Shown: in pieces, positions 56,030-64,000 of the stretch
Numbering within the stretch: position 1 is the stretch's first letter
Layout: each line of letters opens with the position of its first letter
Source of the DNA: Pyronema omphalodes
Taxonomy: Eukaryota; Ascomycota; Pezizomycetes; Pezizales; Pyronemataceae
Length of the DNA: 64,000 nucleotides
NCBI GenBank assembly: GCA_024516155.1
Contig: JAJJXM010000047.1
Location: 1 to 64,000, forward strand
Direction of reading: 5' to 3'
The notes under the pieces: generated by a model
Told to the model about the DNA's origin: nothing
Databases searched by the model: none
Seen by the model: the letters and a program-made list of their open reading frames with translations, nothing else
Made by a program: the position numbers and the translations under genes

Positions 56030-57337
56030 CTTGTACATCAGCGCCGGAGTTTTTTTTCTGTTTTTCTGTTTTTCTGTTTTGGTCTTTTGATCTCTGGATC
56101 TCTTTTCCTTTTGTCATTCTGGTTTTCCTTCTTATCTATCATTCATCTGCAGTGTATTTTTCCCGAGAGTTTTCGGTACTATCACGGTCATCATCGATTT
56201 TCTTGAGTTATTTTTTTTTAAGGATTTCTTTTTTTTATTAACTGGGATTGGACAACAATTATCGGGGTTTTGGGTTGTTTTTAACGGATGCTTTTTTTTT
56301 ATATTTTGGGAACCATATATCTATCTATTGCCCCTTCTTTATGGTTTTACCAACTTGGAGTTATTTTATGGATTTGAATGTGATTGTAGTATATGGATGC
56401 CGAATTGTGGCGTTTCCTTTTCTCTAGCTTTATAACTAGATATCCTACTGATTTTTCGGCTTCTCGATCACCGTGTTTGTTCTTATGTTCCTATGTTCCT
56501 TTGTTCCTGCGTTCCTTTGATCATTGAGTAAGACACTGCTCTTTACGGTGTTTGGCGTGGATTACGGCAGGTTGAGGGGACGATTGTGGAAGGTGAGGCA
56601 GGGGTGAATTAGTTGGATTGGGTGGATTGGGTGGATGGTGGATGGGGGGTTAGCCTGGGGAATGAAAAGGGGACACTATTATTTATCACTTATACAAAAA
56701 GGCATTAGCATAAATTTACGAAAGGGGTATGACGGCGTGGTAAAGATAGGGTGTGGTAATATTTTTTTCCCACGATTTCACCACGACGGAGTAGGTTTTA
56801 GCCTTGGGAAGCTCTAAAAAGCTGAGATGGACCTACGGTGTGATGGGTAACTGGACAGGGACTTAAAGGCGATCTAAGGCGACTTAATTCAACCTAACGA
56901 CTCTAAAACGATCTAAACAACACCTAAAAATGACCCTAAAGAGCCTTAACGGAACGGACCGTGAGGTTCGTCAAAGAGGAAAAAAAAAACGGTAGGTATG
57001 TATGGTAACGAACCAAAATCAAGCCACCGTTGGTTAATACCTTAGTCACCATCATTTATTAATGAGCTCGGGATATATGGTGGTAGGGAAGGACGGAGGG
57101 GAGAGGGGACACGGGTGATGCGATTAAACTACTACAGTACATACATAACAAGCGCAAGGCAAACTTATGAAAGTCACCGGCCCCCCACGTGCCAGGTCGC
57201 TGGTACATACATACATACATACATAGCATTATACATCTGAACAAAAGATGTTGTAGGTAGCCTGTAGGCATACATTTTCAGATGGTGCGAGATCCGGCGA
57301 CAATCTCCGCGCGGTAGCGTGTGTGCACCAGGAGAAA

Positions 57338-57392
57338 GAGGAGAGGAGAGGGAGGAGAGAGAGGAGAGGAGAGAGAGGAGAGGAGAGAAAAG
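57338..57392 (+). repeat. GAGGAGA purine tract
   Basis: Reiterated gaggagaggagag on the plus strand. Confidence 0.8.
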
Positions 57393-57688
57393 AAACTCGG
57401 GCGCGGTGTATACATATGTCCACAGATACGGTGTTTCCATGCCGACCACTGGAAAACTGTCTACCACTGACATATGTTACTCGGACACAGTACAGGATGT
57501 ACTGTGTATCTGTATGTATGTGCAACCATTTTATAAAAGATTGCCGTATATACATAGTGGTTTTGGAAATACTAAAGAAAAAAAGAGGTCAATGGTATTA
57601 TAGACTATACTATTTTATTAGTACGAGATCCTTTTTGGTTATACAAACATAGATAGATAGATAAACGCGCTCTGACGCTATTACCGCG

Positions 57689-57692
<4 letters not shown>

Positions 57693-57719
<27 letters not shown>
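57693..57719 (+). repeat. Poly-T run of 27
   Basis: Uninterrupted T from 57693 to 57719. It is followed by ggctttggctttggcttt hexamer repeats (57737-57765) and, at 57929-57957, by cgcag/cgcaa pentamer repeats. Confidence 0.95.
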
Positions 57720-60700
57720 GTTTTTAGAGGGGGAGGGGCTTTGGCTTTGGCTTTGGTTTTGGTTTAGTTAAGAGCTCCGTGCACTTGATAAAAATCCCGA
57801 CTGACCGTGCTGACCTGATCGTTGCTGATCGCGTGGGTTTTGTTTTGTTTATTTTTATTTTATTTATCTATGTTTTTGGTTATTTATTTTTATTCATTGA
57901 TTTCAACTTCCGCATGGGGGGTTGAGAACGCAGCGCAGCGCAACGCAACGCAGCGCGAGCAATTCATAGACCACAATTCTCCTGCCATTGTGAATCTCAG
58001 TCAGAAGAACAAAGAAAAAAGAATGAGCGTATGAGAAATCTTACTCAGAAAGGCTTTTTTTATATATAATTCTATCTAGGGTTTCCCTATCAAGTTCATG
58101 AATTATAATCGCGAACACAAATCTCCGGGACAATTGAGTTTCGTCTTGCGGTTATGATCAATGCGGCGGGCGAATCGTCAGGCGGCGCGTAATGGTGCGA
58201 CACCGTCTGCGCTTCAATCGCTTGAATAGACATTACCCGTGGTACCCAAAGGTGGCTTATGCAGATTGTCGCATACATCCAGTTGCAGGTGAATGTTTTT
58301 TACTGGTCGGTGATAGGTATGAAGATATTTGACCAATTTCGGCACCATGGAATTCTGCATGGATGCGGTGTGGAATTGTCCAAGCCGCGGCGGGAAAGGC
58401 ATAGCATGATAGTAAAGTATACGAACCTGGTTCTCAAGTTTCTAACCGCAAGGCGTAACTGGCGGGCGTTTACTCTAGGATGGGATGTATGCCGCGCCTG
58501 CAGGTGCCTGACGACCGCGTATCAGACATTTAGTATTACGGTGCCACCAATTAGCCGTCAATCATCGGACAACAATGGTGTAGACAGCATAGTAAATTAT
58601 GGATAGTCTGCTCTACGAACATGCGGATTTTCTAATACCGCAGTGATATGTGCATATTTTTGTGAAATTCCTCAGGTTGCACTGCGCTTAGGTATCAGTG
58701 ATGTACTGTGTCTGGAATAGGCCATTCTGCATAAACCCTACTACGTACTAGCAGCGCCTCACAAGAAACAAAGAAGCCTGACCATTGCCGTGAAATTGTC
58801 TCTACTCCGAGGAACAGATTCAGCTGCTTTCCGTGCCATAAAGTCCTAGTTGTTGTGGAACGTAAGGTCCAATTCGGGATACTGATGGGTATTATGATGT
58901 GCTGGATAGGCATCGACACCCAACGCAAACAGAATCATCCACCAGACACGACTTTTGCGAACCATCTACCCTTAGTGGTCAGTTATAAGAGCCGGCCACA
59001 TATAACCCGGTTGTAACTAGCAGTGGTTAACGCCACCCCGATAAAAAAAATCTGCTGTCTCCCGTCAACGATGTAACGGATGATGTCAATTCCGTAGGCA
59101 TCTATGAGCCGTTCCATCGTTAACCAGCAAGGGGATAATAATCAACTACTATTTCTCTCATTTCGCCTGGCAGCTTCCGGTAGAAATGCCAAGATTGAAA
59201 AGAGTCATTCTGAGACCAAGTGGTTGATGCGTTCATCCCTTCGACAGCCTGCAGAATCGAACCAGAAGCGCCAGCTGGGAAGTTCCATTTTCCAATAATC
59301 CTGCTGATAACCGTGGTAACCGAGATTGGAATATGTCATATCATTACGCATACTGAATGAGATGATATAGTCAAAATCCTTAGTCCATTGATGTAAGGGG
59401 GGCGGGACAGACGTCTGCACCGCACAATATTATTGGCCATCCGAGCATCCTATGCGGAACCTGATATAATTGCACATGATTTTTACCCCTACGGGTCTGC
59501 GGCAGGAGATCAAAGAGCAAGGGCGTTTGATGGATCAGTTATTGCCGAGCCCTAAGAGAAACTGACATATCCCATGATTTTGTGCATCTGTACTCGGGGA
59601 TCATCATAGGAGTGACCCTTAGCATGCATAGTAAGCCAAAACAATAATTGTAGGGAAGGTATAATTAACCAAGGAATGTTCTTTGGATCTCCTGTTACAA
59701 ACCGGATATAGGTATCCCCAAACGTGGTCAGATATAAGACGCTGCACGGAAAATCACGGGAGTGACTTGCCTGTTACCCCAGGGTTTGAGATGTGCAGAT
59801 ACCCTTTTGCAGTAAACGCCTTCCGCATACCCAAAAATCTTTGTTATCATTTTTCGGATTACCAGTTTTGGCTCCAAACAGATGACTTGGATTTTATAAC
59901 TGAAAACTCACCAAGGAAACTTGTAGCCATGGCCGGGAAAGGTAACAAAATGATTTTGTGTATCCAAAAGGTATCTAGTCTGAAGGATCAAAATAACTGC
60001 GGCTTATAATATGTACCAGTGGAAAGTCTAGAACTAAGCTCGATATGGGCATAATATCGCAATAATAAAACTGCTCGTCGGCATCGTCTACCATAAATGG
60101 ACATGTTTTGAGGCTTTTAAGTCTGCAGACTTGCTAGAGATGAAGAAAACCTGTCGTCAGTCTTTTTTACCAGGATACAGAGCCTTGATTCCCTAGGCAC
60201 CTACTTAGACAGGCATTCAGGCCTGAAAATGCTACAGAATGTCGTATAATGAATGACTAGAAGGGATTCTTAGGCATCATCCTCAGGTATTAGGGGAACC
60301 AATGGTTAACGGTGATATGTCTGCCTGTCAAAATTCTGCAGCATCAAATTAGTTCAAATCTTCTTCAAAAATGACTCGAACCCCCCCGCAAGTACGTGCT
60401 GTATGATTATCTCAAAGTCTTGTTATGCGTTCGGGTTATGAGTCGTGCGAGTCTCGACCTACCTCTGCTTCCCAGCGCTTGACAGCAGGTTCCACAAATT
60501 GGGACTGTAAGTAAAAAGTTCCTATGTAACACATTCGGTATATTGGCGGCAAACATTTAAGTTATTAGTCAATATAGCCAAGAAAGACCATCGGTCCGCC
60601 CTGATACCTTTCCCGCAATGACATGATACCTCGGGTAACCATCCACACGCTTCCATAATCCATCTGATAAGCTTTTCATTAAGCTTTGCATATGGACACT

Positions 60701-60884
60701 GGTACGAATTGAGCACCGTGTCACTCTGTTATTTATACCCATGTTGTCTCATAGCTCTTCACACGTTCTCACTCATATGCTGTGATATTCCATTAACATC
60801 CCTGCGGTCGATCATTCTGATATTATCCATGACGTCACATTGTCTCCGCAGGATCTCCGCATTTCACCAACCACGCACGCCACG

Positions 60885-62443
60885 ATGATTACAGCCGTTG
60901 TTGCAGCTATCGCCATTACCCAACGAGAAGCGCGCCGAGAAAAGGCGGCGAAAGAAGCGGAGGAAGCAGAGGCACGGAAGAAAAGTATCCTCGTCATCGG
61001 CGCTGGGATAGCAGGTTTATTCGCTGCATTGCTGTGTCAAGCTCAGGGATTCCCGGTAACGGTGGTGGATAAGAAGACACAGGGTGAATTGCTCGGACAG
61101 GAGGAGGGGATTGTTTGGCTTGCCGCAAATGCATTGAGGGTACTGGAAAAGGTCAATGAGAGTTTGATTCCAGAGCTCCGTAAAAATGCAGCACAAACTG
61201 AGGTCAGTTTCTGCTCAACCTTATACTCACTCATAACGTCTGACAAATGTAGACACTTCATTACCGCCGCTACAAGTCCGGCAAATCAATCGCCAAAACT
61301 CCATTAGGCTCGGATTTATTAGCCTTCCAAAAACCCGACCTTGAATACGTTCTCCTCAGTTTCCTTACCGCAACCGTCAAGTTTAGTACCAAGATACTTA
61401 GCTACCATGATGCACCGGAGGACCTCGATGGACCGCTCCCTCATGGAAAACCATACGCCCTAACTGCCTCTGAAGAGAAGCTGTACGCCGATTGCATCAT
61501 ATCCACTGAAGAGCTAGCCCGAACTCATGTCCTAGCCTCAGCCGGCGAAGAGTTAGCAGAGATAGATACACGCTGGAGCACCATAACTGGATCCATCACC
61601 ATAGACTCGTTACCCGAGAATCCACTTTTGGCTTCCGATCGTACTGACGTCTGGGTTGGCGACGAAGCCTATGTTAGTACTTTAACTTCTGACGAAGAAA
61701 TGGTCTTTAATGTCTATGATCTTGACGCGTTAAACGAAGGCCAGCTTCCCTTGGAGGAGATAGTCGAAGGTTGGGATCCATCCTTGGTCAAAGCCGTGAC
61801 GCATGAATCAATCACGACTGTTACAAAGCGTCTTACGATACAGCAAAAACCAACCTCCATAGCAAGCCGTAAAAGCCGCAAGATCCTCCTGTTCGGGGAT
61901 GCGGCGTTCACGTTCCCTCCCCACTCGCCGCACTTGGAATGCTCCTACCATGCCGAGGCAGCAGCGACGTTGGCGGTGTGTTTACGGAAAGCGGCAAGCG
62001 TGCCATTGGGTTTGGAGGTGTATTCGAGGATGCGGAATCCGAGGTATGCGAAAGCCATGATGATAGCGCAGGAGAGATTCAACACCATTAGCAGAAGTTC
62101 CGGTGAGGCTGAGCTAGAGGCGAGTGAGATTGTGTGGGAGATCGAAAAGAAAGACGACGAGGAAGGGTACTGGGATTACGATGCGGATAAGTTTGCTGAA
62201 AAGAATTTTGATGGGGTTATTGACTTGTTGACGCAGGAGCTACTGGGGAAACAGAAAGCTATGATGGAGGCGGCAGCGAAAGCTCAGGAGGAAGCGGAAC
62301 GTAAGGCGGCGGAGAATGCAAAGAATGGTGCTACAGAGGATGGCGAAGACGAGGAGGGGGAGAAGAAAGACTCAGACATGGTAAAAACTGATGAGGATAA
62401 GGCTGATGGTAGCCAACGGGAGGATGGAGGAATCATTTCTTAG
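60885..62443 (+). CDS. Divergent FAD-binding monooxygenase-like protein (2 exons, 502 aa)
   Basis: Exons 60885-61202 and 61253-62443. The intron has a GTCAGT donor and a TGTAG acceptor, phase 0. N-terminus: a hydrophobic helix (ITAVVAAIAI) and an Ala/Glu/Arg-rich charged stretch, then ILVIGAGIAGLFAALL (GxGxxG FAD site, residues about 37-52) ending in VVDKK. Near residue 330 lies LLFGDAAFTFPP, equivalent to the GD motif (usually GDAAH). At the usual DG-motif position the sequence is IISTEELARTHVL, so the GADG element is missing. The C-terminal 100 residues are an Ala/Glu coiled stretch and an acidic tail (EDGEDEEGEKKD). The fold is that of class A flavin monooxygenases, but loss of both signatures suggests a non-standard or inactive enzyme. 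It is convergent with the next carboxylesterase. Confidence 0.8.
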
Positions 62444-62883
62444 AGTGGAGGAAGCACTGCACATGTTAGTAAACAGAATGATATCGCGCACTTAAAGCGA
62501 AAGGAAACAATACGTGTAAGGCTTCGAGTGGTAAAATGGGGTAACAACACGGTAATTTAAGGCAAAATTGTAAATATTCCTACTTAGGCAGTGTGAATTA
62601 ACATGTCGCCACGCTGCACCACCTATGACTCCATATTGTGTTCACATGTATCCACAGCATACCTGTATCGGTAATCGGAATTTGTAACTATTCCTTTTCA
62701 TAATTCTTCATATACAAATTTTGGGTATCCCTTTCATAAAACATGAATCATAAAAAAAACTGATGGCGGGAAACCATGGGGCACCAGGCCCGCCGATTAG
62801 AAATGTAACTGAAACCCTCCTATCGCCTTTGTATCTCCATCTCTCCACCTCTCGTTCCTCATATTCTTTCAATAAAACAAGCC
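62444..62883. other. Convergent spacer
   Basis: Shared 3' regions of the FAD-like gene and the second carboxylesterase. No gene seen. Confidence 0.6.
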
Positions 62884-63990
62884 TTAAATCTTTGCCAACA
62901 ATGACATAACCACTCCGTGAACCTTGTCCCATCCACCGGCCTCTTCAGCAATCTTCCACACGGCAGGGGCACGGGTCCGCTCATCGGTTTCGCTACCGAA
63001 GACCTTGACCTCCCTCGGTGACCACGGCGCATCTCCATTGACAAACCTCACAATTGCCTCCTGCATGTCTTTGCTAACCGCTTTGTCTTTCAACTCTGCA
63101 TAGTTTCCAAAGAGATGCGCCACATCGAGAAGATGGTTGCTCTGCCCTTTCCACACACAATCCCATTCGTTAAGCACATTGAAGTGGTAAAGGTAAGCCG
63201 GGATCTTCGACTCCATCGCCCTCGACACCGCCGGTACATAAAACACCCAATCACTAAAGATATTGCAAAGCTTCTGTCTAACCGTATCGGCATCATCCTC
63301 AACGCTCAGTGCATACAGCGCCAAAAACGATTCCGGTAATTGCTCAAAATGCTCCACAACAGTCTTTGCATCAACTGCTGTTGGCGGCAGTAGGATACCC
63401 CCATCGTCCTTTGAATCCCCAACCATAATTGCTTGTAGCGGCTTTCCGGTTCCTGAAGGAAGCGGCAAAGATGGGAGATACAACAAATTCATGGGAAGCT
63501 TTTTGTAGAGGTCTTGCGGCGACATGCTTTCGAGCTCCTGGATCGCGCTCTCAGGGTTGAGAGATAACGCCGCACACACTTTCTCGAAAGTATCCTGGTG
63601 TACCTCCGGCAAAACAGCGGGCCGAATTCCGGGGTCGCCGCTCATCATTACAGCTCGCTTGACGCCGGCTATACCAGCTTCTAGATGAAATCCTACTGAA
63701 GCACCTCCGGCGCTCTGGCCGAGGATCGTCATGTTCTCGTTGTCACCTCCGAAACCAGAGATGTTGTGGTAGATCCAATCTAGCGCATGCCTCTGGTCGT
63801 TGATTCCACGGTTTGGTGCTAGAGACGGGTGTTCAAGGAATCCAAAGATGTTTGTACGGTAGTTGATTGAGACGGCGATAATAGGGTTTGAGGTGGTAAT
63901 CGAGGAAGCGACAAGCGGCGTGAGCGAATACTGCGGCCACGAAGCGGCACCATGCATAAACGCACCACCTTCAATTATCGTCAGCTTCAC
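62884..63990 (-). CDS. Type-B carboxylesterase, C-terminal exon (runs off right edge)
   Basis: The minus-strand exon reads from near the right edge to the stop at 62884, about 368 residues. It starts just before the oxyanion loop (EGGAFMHGA). An in-frame TGA at 63997-63999 and an AG just before 63990 suggest an exon start here, with the N-terminus outside the window. Motifs: VSINYRTNIFGFLEHP, DQRHALDWI, GQSAGGASVGFH (nucleophile Ser), MVGDSKDDGG (acidic residue, with DDG in place of the common DEG) and SNHLLDVAHLFGN (catalytic His). The length and order fit a type-B carboxylesterase or lipase. Whether it is secreted cannot be told without the N-terminus. It is only distantly similar to the esterase at 37097-38733. 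Confidence 0.9.
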   Translation of the reverse strand: MKLTIIEGGAFMHGAASWPQYSLTPLVASSITTSNPIIAVSINYRTNIFGFLEHPSLAPNRGINDQRHALDWIYHNISGFGGDNENMTILGQSAGGASVGFHLEAGIAGVKRAVMMSGDPGIRPAVLPEVHQDTFEKVCAALSLNPESAIQELESMSPQDLYKKLPMNLLYLPSLPLPSGTGKPLQAIMVGDSKDDGGILLPPTAVDAKTVVEHFEQLPESFLALYALSVEDDADTVRQKLCNIFSDWVFYVPAVSRAMESKIPAYLYHFNVLNEWDCVWKGQSNHLLDVAHLFGNYAELKDKAVSKDMQEAIVRFVNGDAPWSPREVKVFGSETDERTRAPAVWKIAEEAGGWDKVHGVVMSLLAKI

Positions 63991-64000
63991 CTTGCCTCAG

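Larger units (their letters stand above)
56030..60884. other. Spacer rich in simple sequence, then AT-rich DNA
   Basis: T-rich 3' region to about 56.4 kb, then simple-sequence tracts (57.2-58.0 kb), then AT-rich sequence without any supported gene to 60.88 kb. Frames of 60-115 codons show no recognisable features. Confidence 0.5.

Overview
The window is nuclear DNA of a filamentous ascomycete. Genes are separated by long AT-rich stretches, introns are short (49-94 nt) with fungal GTATGT/GTAAGT donors and CTAAC-type branch sites, and the protein families (zinc-finger/fungal_trans regulator, CE1 esterase, type-B carboxylesterases, CBM14 secreted proteins, Tad-type LINE) are those of plant-associated Pezizomycotina. 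A Leotiomycetes-like fungus is my guess from protein style only.

Layout. (1) 1-4.7 kb: a Tnp2/CACTA-like transposase, open to the left edge, with an acidic 31-residue tandem repeat, next to a mosaic pseudogene made of NEDD8-E1 (ULA1/APPBP1-like) pieces interrupted by the C-terminal part of an unrelated membrane-protein gene. (2) 4.7-6.3 kb: an AT-hook orphan gene followed by a 34-bp minisatellite. (3) 6.8-20.7 kb: AT-rich, almost gene-free DNA holding one small two-exon zinc-ribbon gene, a cruciform-prone inverted repeat, and three LINE-type insertions bounded by direct repeats of 13, 14 and 15 bp. (4) 20.7-24.9 kb: two paralogous small secreted chitin-binding (CBM14) proteins pointing away from each other, 3.6 kb apart. 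(5) 25.4-42.4 kb: the conserved gene block, with an SDR, homogentisate 1,2-dioxygenase, a C2H2/fungal_trans transcription factor, a secreted carboxylesterase, a secreted CE1 acetylxylan/feruloyl-type esterase and an aromatic-ring-hydroxylase-type FAD monooxygenase. A nested hexamer/138-bp satellite sits inside it. (6) 44-45.4 kb: an orphan gene. (7) 45.4-54.4 kb: long non-coding stretch with gene remnants and small tandem repeats. (8) 54.4-56 kb: a four-exon Myb/SANT-like nuclear protein. (9) 56-60.9 kb: simple-sequence-rich spacer. (10) 60.9-64 kb: a divergent FAD-fold protein and a second carboxylesterase running off the right edge.

Functionally, the middle block could release plant-wall phenolic esters (CE1 and carboxylesterase), hydroxylate aromatics (FAD monooxygenase) and cleave homogentisate (HGD), with a zinc-finger regulator inside. 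This link is inference. The CBM14 pair is the most evident interaction-related (effector-like) content. No tRNA, rRNA or CRISPR array was seen.
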